61,033 nt of DNA from Melioribacteraceae bacterium (lineage in GTDB: Bacteria > Bacteroidota > Ignavibacteria > Ignavibacteriales > Melioribacteraceae), in assembly GCA_021740785.1 (NCBI GenBank), contig JAIOZI010000026.1:1-61033 (forward strand), given 5' to 3'. The position numbers were made by a program, and so were the translations under genes. The notes beneath the pieces are model-generated. The model did no database searches, was not told the DNA's origin, and saw nothing but the letters and a program-made list of their open reading frames with translations. Shown piece by piece: positions 1 to 7,329 of the stretch. Every line of letters starts with the position of its first letter. The stretch's first letter is position 1.

Positions 1-267
1 ATCTGTATAAATAATTGTATCAGTCGTAGATAGTATTCCATCAAAAATTATTTGTTCACCATTCTTGATTTTCAATTTCGGAGTTTCAGAATCGTTCGAA
101 ATTACTTTGAGCCATGCTTCGGTGCATGAGGTCTCAAGAGCAGAAAATTGAAAAGTTTTTTGGTTGAACGGTTCTGCAGAGTCACAGCTCAGCGCTGTAA
201 ATAATAATAGGCTCATCGTAAATATTAGAAGTAAGAAGAAGTTGAATTTCTTATTAAATGGTTTCAT
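1..267 (-). CDS. Lipoprotein, partial (runs off window start)
   Basis: The leftward reading frame starts at the ATG at 267 and is open to base 1, so only the first 89 residues are present. Residues 9-27 form a hydrophobic export signal ending in a lipobox (TALSC, Cys28), so it should be a lipid-anchored envelope protein. After the anchor come residues of the kind SCTEAWLKV and a segment with LKIKNGEQI and STTDTIIYTD, which I associate with fibronectin-III-like modules of large exported Ignavibacteria proteins; that link is from memory. Function of the whole protein cannot be judged because the C-terminal part lies outside the window. Confidence 0.7.
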   Translation of the reverse strand, partial: MKPFNKKFNFFLLLIFTMSLLLFTALSCDSAEPFNQKTFQFSALETSCTEAWLKVISNDSETPKLKIKNGEQIIFDGILSTTDTIIYTD

Positions 268-679
268 AAATCTTTTCTCTTGAATTTATTGGTAAGGTAA
301 GATGATTTTGAATTGCTTGTTGTTGAGCAACTGACAGATATTTTGTGTAATGCCGCATCAATTGATTCTTGTTCTAGTTTTAATCATGAATAACTCCCCG
401 TTATTTATTAAAAAACCGCTGCAATAGTCATTAAAACATTTAAGTGATCATGAGCTAAAATTAATAATAGTTAATAATTAAATCAATATATAAATTTGTA
501 TCTTTTACAAAAAAAAATAAAAATCTAATGTTGCTCAATAAACTGATGATAAAAGCATTGGAGCGGGACAAACGGTAATGGGAAAAGCAAAGAAGGATGA
601 GTTGTTTTTGAATGGGAGAAAGGTGGAATGGGTAAAGCGGAAAATAACTAATAAATATCAAATTACAAGTAACAAAAAA

Positions 680-709
680 TCCGCCTTTGGCGAGATCTCG
701 CTTCGCGGA
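680..709. repeat. Dispersed imperfect palindrome, copy 1
   Basis: A 30-bp near-palindrome with outer arms TCCGC/GCGGA and an inner perfect CGAGATCTCG. A second copy is at 19550-19579, with the same outer arms and inner arms CGAG/CTCG, and similarity continues for about 25 bp on the right side (AAATTTCAAATAA, then CTCAA and GAAC). It is REP-like in size and fold. Whether it is moved by a transposase is unknown. Confidence 0.7.
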
Positions 710-1033
710 CAAATTTCAAATAAATCTCAAGGAACCATTTCCGAAATGATGGTCAGGCGATATAATTTTAATGCAAATTACACAGAGAACCACAGAGAAA
801 ACGCACCTACGCACCTCAATCTTCAAGTATCAACTATAGTTTCTAGATAGGTGCTTCGGTGCACAGGCACAGAGAACCACTGAGGTTCCCCTACGTTGCG
901 GTCGCTGCGCAGTTGCGAGAAATTTGTTTTGAGTGAATTTGTGGATAAACGAATTCCGAATTAGCGGATTTGCGAATTGACGTCCGATAAAAGTCATCGG
1001 AATGTCGCAAAAAACGCTCCAGATAAATGGATG

Positions 1034-1192
1034 ACTGCCTACACTGAATATTCTCGTTGAAAATATAATCTAACTCTAGCTCTACCTCCGGTAGACAAGT
1101 TCAGCAGTTACAACTGCCTACGCTGAATATTATCGTAAGAAAATATAGTCTAACTCTAGCTCTACCTCCATTAGACAAGTTCGGGAGTTAAA
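1034..1192. repeat. Tandem duplication of a 79/80-bp unit
   Basis: Unit 1 covers 1034-1112 and unit 2 covers 1113-1192; both begin ACTGCCTAC and contain TCTAACTCTAGCTCTACCTCC followed by TAGACAAGTTC. Unit 1 holds a small hairpin (CTACC, 3-nt loop, GGTAG) that is broken in unit 2. A related block, CTCTACCTATCGGTAGACAG, lies at 19447-19466, so this is part of a dispersed family. Confidence 0.8.
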
Positions 1193-1325
1193 ATTGGATG
1201 GAGGGATGGATGTGTGAAGGATTGGATGATTGGATTGATTAAGGGTTGAGATATGATTTAGATTTCTTGATACTGTCTAGAAATTATTGTACTATTGATT
1301 TACTTTTTATATCGGAGACATAAAA

Positions 1326-1595
1326 TTGTTAAAACCGTCAAAGCGCAGGAGCGAAAAAGAAAAAATCGGGACAGTACTCGAAAAGGAAGTAATAAAAAAA
1401 ATTAAGAAACTTGCACTTGATGAAGGAAGGGGAATCAGCGACATAATTCAGGATGCAGTTTTGAATTATGAAAAAGCCGGTAAATCAAAATTAATTACCA
1501 GGAAAGAAGCTGTAAACCGATTCTGCTCAAAACCGTTTAAAATATCTCAGAAGGAAGCAGAAAAATTATTAAATGAGGATTATTACGAAGCATGA
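1326..1595 (+). CDS. Ribbon-helix-helix antitoxin (VapB-like)
   Basis: An 89-residue, very basic protein. Residues about 16-50 fit a ribbon-helix-helix DNA-binding fold (short strand GTVLEKEVIKKIKKLA, then DEGRGISDIIQDAV). It ends in an ATGA overlap with the PIN-domain gene that follows, the usual arrangement of an antitoxin before its toxin. The start is a TTG preceded by GGAG (around 1314); no ATG fits better. Expected role: bind and silence the toxin, and repress their shared promoter. The family is clear from size, fold and position rather than from a specific named homologue. Confidence 0.75.
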   Translation: MLKPSKRRSEKEKIGTVLEKEVIKKIKKLALDEGRGISDIIQDAVLNYEKAGKSKLITRKEAVNRFCSKPFKISQKEAEKLLNEDYYEA

Positions 1596-2095
1596 ATTTA
1601 AGCCGAATTCCCAAACAGCAAACCGTTATAATTGATACGAACATTCTTTTCTATGCTAATCAGCGAAGCTCATTGCAGGCTGTTGAATTACTTGAAAGAT
1701 GTGCCGCACAAGAAATCTTCGGTATAGTGCCCGTTCATATCTTAGCAGAACTCATTCATATTTTTATGATGGCAGAAGCCCGCGATTTGGGATTAATAAA
1801 AGGAGCCAATCCGGCAAAGCAATTATCTCAGTCTCCGAACAAAGTAAAATCTCTTTATAGATATGAAGGTTTAATTAAAGATTTACTTTCAATCGGTCTG
1901 CAAATTGAAACGATAGAAAGAGAAGATTTTTATGCAGCAATAAGTATCCAAAGGCTTTACGGAATTTTAACAAACGATGCACTGCTTATTGCCGTCGCAC
2001 AGCGTTTAAGAGTATCGGCAGTTGCTTCGGCGGATAAAATTTTTGAACAGGTGAAAGATATTTCTCTCTACAAACCGGGTGATTTGAAAATCTGA
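1592..2095 (+). CDS. PIN-domain toxin (VapC-like ribonuclease)
   Basis: A 167-residue PIN-domain protein. The acidic residues expected to bind Mg2+/Mn2+ can be placed: Asp15 (IIDTNILF), Glu53 (LAELIH), Asp129 (LTNDALLIAVA) and Asp148 (ASADKIF). All four are present, so the nuclease site looks intact. It overlaps the upstream ribbon-helix-helix antitoxin gene by 4 bp and is probably translationally coupled to it. By family it would cleave RNA (tRNA or rRNA in characterised VapC proteins) when the antitoxin is lost; the real target cannot be read from sequence. It is somewhat longer than a typical VapC (about 130-140 residues), with an insertion around residues 60-95. Confidence 0.8.
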   Translation: MNLSRIPKQQTVIIDTNILFYANQRSSLQAVELLERCAAQEIFGIVPVHILAELIHIFMMAEARDLGLIKGANPAKQLSQSPNKVKSLYRYEGLIKDLLSIGLQIETIEREDFYAAISIQRLYGILTNDALLIAVAQRLRVSAVASADKIFEQVKDISLYKPGDLKI

Positions 2096-2130
2096 TAAAA
2101 TATGAAAAACCGGCGCGGTAACCGAAACAT

Positions 2131-2511
2131 ATGCAGAAAACAGTCGACAAAATAGACGGTCAAAATTACATATACCACCGCTTCACATTTGATGCTGCAA
2201 TTCAAGGTCATACATTTATAGGCGATGAGTTTATAGGAATGGATCCCACCGAAGAATCCGCAACAATGGAAATATTTGACAGATGCATGGAAGCAGGTCC
2301 CGAAGGATTTATGCCGGACCTCGTTGCGGAAATCAAAAAAGTTCTGGGTGAAGAGAATTATATCTATGACGGTTACGAAATAGGCGAAGAGGATTTCGGA
2401 TTATACTTCTTCATTAAGGCGGAGTTGTATGAATCGCTATTGCAGAAAGTCAAGCTGTGGAGCAAAGCGGTAGATGTTGATAGTTTTATTTGGTGGGATG
2501 ATGAGAGTTAG
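2131..2511 (+). CDS. Unrecognised small acidic protein
   Basis: A 126-residue acidic protein that I do not recognise. It has no signal peptide and no membrane segment, and ends in the aromatic/acidic tail FIWWDDES. Its start (ATG at 2131) has no clear ribosome binding site. It lies 35 bp after the PIN toxin and 49 bp before a HigA-type antitoxin gene, all on the same strand, which makes it a member of the toxin-antitoxin cluster by position. Its acidity and size do not fit the basic HigB/RelE toxins normally found beside this type of antitoxin. It could be an unrelated cargo gene, a new type of partner, or an anti-nuclease mimic; nothing in the sequence decides this. Confidence 0.55.
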   Translation: MQKTVDKIDGQNYIYHRFTFDAAIQGHTFIGDEFIGMDPTEESATMEIFDRCMEAGPEGFMPDLVAEIKKVLGEENYIYDGYEIGEEDFGLYFFIKAELYESLLQKVKLWSKAVDVDSFIWWDDES

Positions 2512-2560
2512 TGAGGCTTTTAGCTGAAAACCGATAGAGAAAACGCAGAGGAAATTTGAA

Positions 2561-2911
2561 ATGAATATAAAGCCGATTAAAACCGAAAAAAATTATCAGT
2601 CCGCATTAAAAGAAATCGATAAGCTTTGGGATGCAAAACCGAATACTCCAAAGGGAGATAAACTGGATGTGCTGGTTACATTGGTAGAAGCGTACGAGCG
2701 GAAAAACTATCCGGTCGATCCGCCGGATCCGATTGAAGCGATAAAGTTTAGAATGGAGCAGATGAATTTAACACAAGCCGATCTAGCCGAAGCGATGGGA
2801 GGCAAGAACCGTGTATCGGAAGTACTCAACAGAAAACGAAACTTGACAATGAAAATGGCTCGAGAACTTCACAGAAAATTTAATATACCGGCTGAGTCAC
2901 TAATTGGTTGA
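2561..2911 (+). CDS. HigA-type antitoxin with XRE helix-turn-helix
   Basis: A 116-residue protein of the COG5499 HigA type: an N-terminal helical part (KIDKLW-like region with DKLDVLVTLVEAYE, residues about 15-48), a linker with YPVDPPDPIEAIKFRM, and a C-terminal XRE helix-turn-helix (residues about 65-112) with the usual NLTQADLAEAMGGKNRVSEV and a following NRKRNLTMKMARELH. A ribosome binding site (GAGGAAA) precedes the ATG at 2561. Family members neutralise a RelE-fold mRNA interferase HigB encoded just upstream; here the upstream gene (2131-2511) is not recognisable as HigB, so this is either an orphan antitoxin or has a new partner. Confidence 0.8.
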   Translation: MNIKPIKTEKNYQSALKEIDKLWDAKPNTPKGDKLDVLVTLVEAYERKNYPVDPPDPIEAIKFRMEQMNLTQADLAEAMGGKNRVSEVLNRKRNLTMKMARELHRKFNIPAESLIG

Positions 2912-3183
2912 TTTTAATGTTTTTTCAATACACGTTATTTACCGTTGATGCGATAGGTTTGTTTGGTGGGAGGAAATGATTGTGTGATTTATTTACCAAA
3001 CTAGAATCACTCCTTTCAACATACAAGTTGAAAAATTGGAAGTGTTTTCTGTTTGCTTATATAATTGCGATCTGCTTTCTTTGTCAAATTCATTAAATGT
3101 TGAATAATGATTGATTGGCAAAATAATTTGCACTAATTTAATAACATCAAGTCAACACATTCAATGAATTTGGAACCTTCACT

Positions 3184-3372
3184 ATGGCCTTTCCTGATTT
3201 TCATAAATTAATACTTCCTATGCTAACCCTAGTCACTGATTCAACAATTATAATAATTGATGGCCAAAAGCTATATGAAAATAGGATTGATTTTAATGTA
3301 GGAGTTTCGTTAGTCTTAACTTATGAATTAACAAGAATTAATGCCGATTGTTCAATCAAGGTTTTGGATTAA
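3184..3372 (+). CDS. Small ORF coupled to HNH nuclease; possible decayed Mrr_N domain
   Basis: A 62-residue frame whose stop overlaps the ATG of the next gene (TAATG), suggesting coupling. Its first residues (FPDFHKLILPMLTLVTD) resemble the start of the Mrr N-terminal winged-helix domain found in many restriction enzymes, and a later segment (ENRIDFNVGVSLVLTYEL) vaguely recalls the end of that domain, as if the middle had been deleted. This is a resemblance recalled by eye, not a confirmed match. It could equally be a chance frame in an AT-rich leader. No good ribosome binding site is seen. Confidence 0.35.
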   Translation: MAFPDFHKLILPMLTLVTDSTIIIIDGQKLYENRIDFNVGVSLVLTYELTRINADCSIKVLD

Positions 3373-4106
3373 TGAAATCTTTTCTCCCAAATCCAAAATT
3401 TAAAGTCGATGATATAATATCATATATCGATCTGACCGCTGCTGAAAAGATGAACCTTCAGAAAGGGATGAATTTTAATGTTAACCCGGAGTATTCAGTT
3501 TTTCTAATGTCTGTCAGGAAAGGAGCGCCGTACGCAGATAAATTTGACGAAAAAACAAACACACTAATTTATGAGGGTCACGACGTACCAAGCAATATAT
3601 CAAATACTCCAAAAGAAGTTGATCAAGAATTGACAACGCCAAAGGGATCATTAACTGAAAATGGGAAATTTTTTACCGCAGCAAAATCTTATCAGACAAA
3701 TTTAATTAATCACCCTCACCGAATAAAAGTTTATGAAAAAATTGATAGCGGTGTTTGGTGTTACAAAGGATTCTACAATTTGATTGACGCTAAAATTGAG
3801 TACGCTGGAAAGAGAAAAGTTTTCAAATTTTATCTTCAACCAGTAGAGATAAAGTCAATGAAGCGTGAAGTAATAATTCCATTCAACAGAGTAATTCCAA
3901 CTCAAGTAAAAGTAGAAGTGTGGGCTAGAGATAAAGGACAATGTGTAAAATGTGGTTCAAAAGAAAATCTACACTATGATCATGACCTACCTTATTCAAA
4001 AGGTGGTACAAGTTTGACTGCTCAAAATGTTCGCATTCTCTGCATGAAATGCAATTTAAGTAAATCCAACAAAATCCTCACCCTCCCGCCGATACTGCTG
4101 CCTTAA
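3372..4106 (+). CDS. SRA-like plus HNH endonuclease
   Basis: A 244-residue two-domain nuclease. Residues about 40-158 resemble an SRA/YDG-type modified-base reader (VFLMSVRKGAPYADKFD, then TLIYEGHD, then RIKVYEKIDSGVWCYKGFYNLIDA and FKFYLQP). Residues about 172-235 form an HNH nuclease with a zinc knuckle: Cys191/Cys194, His201, Asp203/His204 (HYDHDLPYSKGG), Asn219, and Cys224/Cys227. The catalytic His and Asn are present. The ScoMcrA-like domain pairing suggests cleavage of DNA with modified bases, such as incoming phage DNA; this is inference. I chose the ATG at 3372 rather than the in-frame TTG at 3348 because of the TAATG overlap with the upstream small frame. No methylase is nearby, as expected for a modification-dependent enzyme. 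Confidence 0.75.
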   Translation: MKSFLPNPKFKVDDIISYIDLTAAEKMNLQKGMNFNVNPEYSVFLMSVRKGAPYADKFDEKTNTLIYEGHDVPSNISNTPKEVDQELTTPKGSLTENGKFFTAAKSYQTNLINHPHRIKVYEKIDSGVWCYKGFYNLIDAKIEYAGKRKVFKFYLQPVEIKSMKREVIIPFNRVIPTQVKVEVWARDKGQCVKCGSKENLHYDHDLPYSKGGTSLTAQNVRILCMKCNLSKSNKILTLPPILLP

Positions 4107-4110
4107 TTGC

Positions 4111-4147
4111 GGATGATAATCATCCACTTGATGGCTGATTATCATCC
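4111..4147 (+). terminator. Perfect 12-bp inverted repeat after the nuclease gene
   Basis: GGATGATAATCA (4111-4122) and TGATTATCATCC (4136-4147) are exact reverse complements with a 13-nt loop, 5 bp after the stop codon. The left arm is itself part of a palindrome (GGATGATAATCATCC), and TGATWATCATCCAC also occurs as a direct repeat at 22-bp spacing. No T-run follows, so it may be an RNA 3' end or a protein-binding site. Confidence 0.5.
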
Positions 4148-4334
4148 ACCAAACAGTTAATAATCCGCCGCTTAACTGCTCGTTATCACTTCGGTTGTCT
4201 CAATATTTTTCTCTTCATAGAAATTCAATTCGGGCTAGATTAAGAATAATTCCCTAAATAATTCCCCCGTTTTTATTCGCATGTTTTTGTCCGCTTTTTT
4301 AATTTGCCTATTATAATTTCATAATGAGGATTAA

Positions 4335-6263
4335 ATGAAGTTCTTCAAAATTATTCCCGCCTTTATGCTTTCTATTTGTTTATTCTTTGTCTCTACTTTT
4401 TATGCACAGTCGGAAAGATATCCAAAGCTCGATTCGCTTGAAATAACTAGTTTTTTAGATTCGATAATAACAAAAGCAATTGATAGGTATAATGCACCGG
4501 GAGCAGGTATCGTAATTGTAAAAGATTCGTCGATTTTCTTTTCCAAAGGTTACGGCTTTTCGGATGTTGAAAATCAATTACCGGTTGATCCGGAAAAAAC
4601 TTTGTTCCGTACCGCATCGGTTTGTAAAACCGTAACCGCTACTGTTGTGCTGCTTGCCCGCGACCGTGGTTTGGTGGATATGAACACCGATGTAAATGAA
4701 TATCTTTCTCTCTTCAAAGTACCGCAGAAATTTAACAAACCGATCACACTAAAAAATTTACTTACTCATACCCCCGGTTTCGATGATGTTTATATCGGTA
4801 AATCCGTCCGGAAAAAAGAGGACGCTCCGCCGCTTGGTCAATTTTTAATGGAATTTTTACCCGAACGGGTCATGCCGCCCGGTGAAATTTCCTCTTATTC
4901 TAATCTCGGCAATGCTCTCGCCGCTTTTGTGATTGAGGAAGTTTCGGGAAAGGATTTTGAAGAATACGCGGTTGAAAATCTTTTTAAACCGCTGGAGATG
5001 AACTCAAGCTCGTTCACACTTCAGGATTTTCAAAAGGAAAATCTTTACAAGGGATATTTTTTCTCCGAAGGGCAGCTTGTTGAATTTCCGCTTGATCACC
5101 TTAATGATTATCCAGCCGGACAAATGCTCACGCCATTAAATGAATTTGCTAATTTTATGATTATGCATCTTAACGACGGCAAATTTAAGGGCAGACAAAT
5201 AATGGATTCGGCAACAGTAAATGAAATGCGTACAAAACAGTTTACTCATCACCCGGCATTCGGCGGCGGATCGGGATATGCGTTCGGCGTTGGAAGAATG
5301 AACGGTTATTATAACATGTCTCACGGCGGAGGCTATTTGGGAATATCAACATTGATGTATCTTTTCCCGGAAATTAAACTGGGGATTTATGTCGTTTCGA
5401 ATTCAAGCAACGGTCTGCCCGGAGAGGTCTGCGGAGCTTTTTTTAATAAATTCCTTCCCCCGGATACGACTGTTAGTAAAACCGAATATCCATTGACTGA
5501 TTTACCTGAATACGATGAGAATATCGATAGATTTACCGGGAAGTACCGCGGAACGAGATATTCTCGTAATTCAATGACTAAAATAGGCGTGCTGACTTCT
5601 ATGCTCGGCAGGGATATGCCGCTCTGGAAAAATGATGAAGGCATGCTGATGATGTATGATCACAAGGGAGATATACGCAGGTTAATTCAGGGTGAACCGC
5701 TTTTTTTTCAATCAATTGACGACGATTATCATATCAACTTCCGCGAAGATGAAGATAATAATATAACTCATGTTTTTACCGGCGGAACTTCCGCGCTTGA
5801 AAAAATCGAATGGTATGAGGAAAGTTGGTTTAATCAAATTCTTTTTATGGTGTTGATTACAATTTTTATTTTAACTCTGATTTTATTCCTCGTTTACAGG
5901 ATAATTCACCGCAGAGATGAATCAAAGTCACTTAATTATTCTTTACTAAAGTCCGCTTCCTATACGGCGGGGAGTTATGTTCTGTATGTTCTTGTTTTCA
6001 GCATGATAATGATGTTTTTGCTTAGTTCCGAAGTTCAGCAGATCGGCTTTGCATACGGTTTGGATTGGTATTTTTACGTTGTTCAGATTATTCCATTTGC
6101 GGCTATTATTTTTACGATTTTTCAAATCACAAAAATTGTAAAAGGAAAGAAGAATTTAATTAACGCGAAGTACGGATTAACGGTTTCCGCTGTTGTGGCA
6201 TTATCAAGTTTGGTGATGGTTTGGTTCCTAAATTATTGGTGTCTGCTGGGCTGGAGATTCTAA
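4335..6263 (+). CDS. Membrane-anchored serine hydrolase (class C beta-lactamase family)
   Basis: A 642-residue envelope protein. Residues 1-24 are a signal peptide. Residues about 35-385 form a beta-lactamase/penicillin-binding-like serine hydrolase: the SxxK motif is SVCK (Ser95, Lys98), the Tyr motif is Tyr188-Ser-Asn190, and the third motif is HGGG (330-333). Residues about 395-495 form a linker domain, and residues about 500-640 carry about four membrane helices. This architecture is that of periplasmic serine hydrolases held by a C-terminal membrane domain, which act on peptides or esters rather than being true resistance beta-lactamases; the substrate is not predictable. The ATG at 4335 follows GAGGATTAA. 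It is a single-gene unit. Confidence 0.85.
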   Translation: MKFFKIIPAFMLSICLFFVSTFYAQSERYPKLDSLEITSFLDSIITKAIDRYNAPGAGIVIVKDSSIFFSKGYGFSDVENQLPVDPEKTLFRTASVCKTVTATVVLLARDRGLVDMNTDVNEYLSLFKVPQKFNKPITLKNLLTHTPGFDDVYIGKSVRKKEDAPPLGQFLMEFLPERVMPPGEISSYSNLGNALAAFVIEEVSGKDFEEYAVENLFKPLEMNSSSFTLQDFQKENLYKGYFFSEGQLVEFPLDHLNDYPAGQMLTPLNEFANFMIMHLNDGKFKGRQIMDSATVNEMRTKQFTHHPAFGGGSGYAFGVGRMNGYYNMSHGGGYLGISTLMYLFPEIKLGIYVVSNSSNGLPGEVCGAFFNKFLPPDTTVSKTEYPLTDLPEYDENIDRFTGKYRGTRYSRNSMTKIGVLTSMLGRDMPLWKNDEGMLMMYDHKGDIRRLIQGEPLFFQSIDDDYHINFREDEDNNITHVFTGGTSALEKIEWYEESWFNQILFMVLITIFILTLILFLVYRIIHRRDESKSLNYSLLKSASYTAGSYVLYVLVFSMIMMFLLSSEVQQIGFAYGLDWYFYVVQIIPFAAIIFTIFQITKIVKGKKNLINAKYGLTVSAVVALSSLVMVWFLNYWCLLGWRF

Positions 6264-6278
6264 GGACTATGTCCTAGC

Positions 6279-6386
6279 TTTACATCTCCGGAGGAAAGAC
6301 AGCACCAACCCCGAATTGATTCAACGGATTTTAGGAAAACAAGCTAACACCTGATGGGAAACCGCATGCTGTTATTCCGATGTAAA
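6279..6386 (+). other. Structured 108-nt region (long imperfect stem)
   Basis: The left side TTTACAT, CGGA, ACAGCA (6279-6304) pairs with TGCTGT, TTCCG, ATGTAAA (6367-6386), giving 7 + 4 + 6 paired bases around a roughly 60-nt loop, just after the serine hydrolase gene. GGACTATGTCC at 6264-6274 is a further small hairpin. It may be a 3' UTR structure, a small RNA or another short mobile element. Only one copy was seen in this window. Confidence 0.4.
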
Positions 6387-6415
6387 TGTTTTATTGCTCG
6401 ACCTGTTCTTATCAA

Positions 6416-6547
6416 CCCAGATTTTCCATTGGAAAATCTGCCCTTCGAGCCGACAATTTGTAAGTTGAGAAATATCAGATACTTAGCCAAATAGAAATTT
6501 TTGAATTCGTTATATGAGTAAAATGTTTTTCTTACAAATTGTCGGGG
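6416..6547 (+). mobile_element. MITE-like 132-bp element, copy A
   Basis: The core is 96 bp (6450-6545) bounded by perfect 15-bp terminal inverted repeats, CCGACAATTTGTAAG and CTTACAAATTGTCGG. Left of it is a perfect 23-bp palindrome (6418-6440) with 11-bp arms CAGATTTTCCA/TGGAAAATCTG. A second copy at 26205-26336 lies in opposite orientation, is also 132 bp, and differs at about ten positions by eye. No coding capacity and no transposase is near. Both copies sit in intergenic DNA next to gene 3' ends. It fits a non-autonomous MITE or a large REP-like element. No clear target-site duplication was seen. Confidence 0.75.
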
Positions 6548-6560
6548 TTAATCCCGCAAC

Positions 6561-6587
6561 ATAAAATGTTTTAATAAAACATTTTAT
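6561..6587 (-). terminator. AT-rich hairpin over the end of the leftward gene
   Basis: ATAAAATGTTTT (6561-6572) and AAAACATTTTAT (6576-6587) are exact complements around AAT. The hairpin overlaps the stop codon of the leftward gene at 6584. It could terminate that gene, though it has almost no G/C pairs. Confidence 0.4.
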
Positions 6588-7261
6588 GAGCGTCCAACGG
6601 TAAAAAATTTATTTCCAATGAATTTTTTGGGATCAATAAAATATCCCCATGCAACGATTAACCATTGAGACAAGCCGACATAAGCCAGTGGTCCTTCGGA
6701 TTCCGGCGGCGGACCGAATACATTCATGAAGTAGATAATTGTCAAGAATACAACCAAACTCCACAATCCTACGGAACCCTTTTTGTTTATTGCCTTTGTC
6801 GAAGTTAAATAAAAATAGACTCCGGCAAAAAATATTCCCAGCTCAACAATAATTGTAAATATGACGGAATTCCATAAACCGAATCCCACCTTAATCTCAG
6901 ACCACGGAACCAAGGGCAGATCGGGACGATGAGTAAATAAATCCAAAACCCAATGACTTAGGACAAGCACACCCAGCAGAAGTGAAGTCTTCCACTCTTT
7001 TTTGATGAGGTAATAGGCAAATCCGAACAGAGCGCCCCAAACAAGAACACCTAAAAGACTGTGTGAAAAAGGATAGTAGCTGAAATTCAAAGGTGTAAAA
7101 GCCGTGTTGCCCGGATCAATTTGAACATGCTCAATCCCAAGTAAAAGGAGAACCGGCCAGAGTAAATCAATAAATTGTGCCGCGAAGAATATTGTACCTA
7201 ATGAAGGTTTATTATCGATTTTTTTTGCCGCGAAACCGACACCGTAATGACCAACAAACAT
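6584..7261 (-). CDS. Membrane protein of the YdjM/metal-dependent hydrolase type
   Basis: A 225-residue integral membrane protein with about six hydrophobic helices. Conserved features are the N-terminal FVGHYGVGFAAKK, an early FIDLLWP, YPFSHSLLG and SHWVLDLFTHRPDLPL. The placement of His and Asp (SHSLL, HWVLDLFTH) recalls the membrane-bound metal-dependent hydrolase family (DUF457/YdjM-like), whose biochemical role is poorly known. I chose the ATG at 7261 because GGGAG precedes it by a good spacing; the longer frame starting at 7333 adds a non-conserved hydrophobic stretch and overlaps a pseudogene fragment. Likely a single-gene unit. Confidence 0.75.
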   Translation of the reverse strand: MFVGHYGVGFAAKKIDNKPSLGTIFFAAQFIDLLWPVLLLLGIEHVQIDPGNTAFTPLNFSYYPFSHSLLGVLVWGALFGFAYYLIKKEWKTSLLLGVLVLSHWVLDLFTHRPDLPLVPWSEIKVGFGLWNSVIFTIIVELGIFFAGVYFYLTSTKAINKKGSVGLWSLVVFLTIIYFMNVFGPPPESEGPLAYVGLSQWLIVAWGYFIDPKKFIGNKFFTVGRS

Positions 7262-7329
7262 TCTAATCTCCCAATAAATCTTAAAATCAAAAGCCAAAAA
7301 TATAAAAAAATTGAATGAGATTTCAACTC

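Larger units (their letters stand above)
268..1325. other. Repeat-rich intergenic region, about 1 kb
   Basis: No convincing gene was found. The left part (268-560) is very AT-rich and holds the leader of the lipoprotein gene. The part from 570 on is built of dispersed repeat fragments: an imperfect palindrome (680-709), two short blocks reading CACAGAGAACCAC (781-793 and 869-881), a GC-richer block (880-920), and a 79/80-bp tandem duplication (1034-1192). Short open frames across it (for example 461-712 on the minus strand and 578-850 on the plus strand) are translations of these repeats and of low-complexity DNA. The same repeat types return at 19256-19760. Confidence 0.7.

Noticed and set aside
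461-850. Two open frames of 83 and 90 codons on opposite strands in the first repeat region
   Set aside because: They overlap each other, cover the dispersed palindrome and low-complexity DNA, and lack ribosome binding sites and any protein-like composition.
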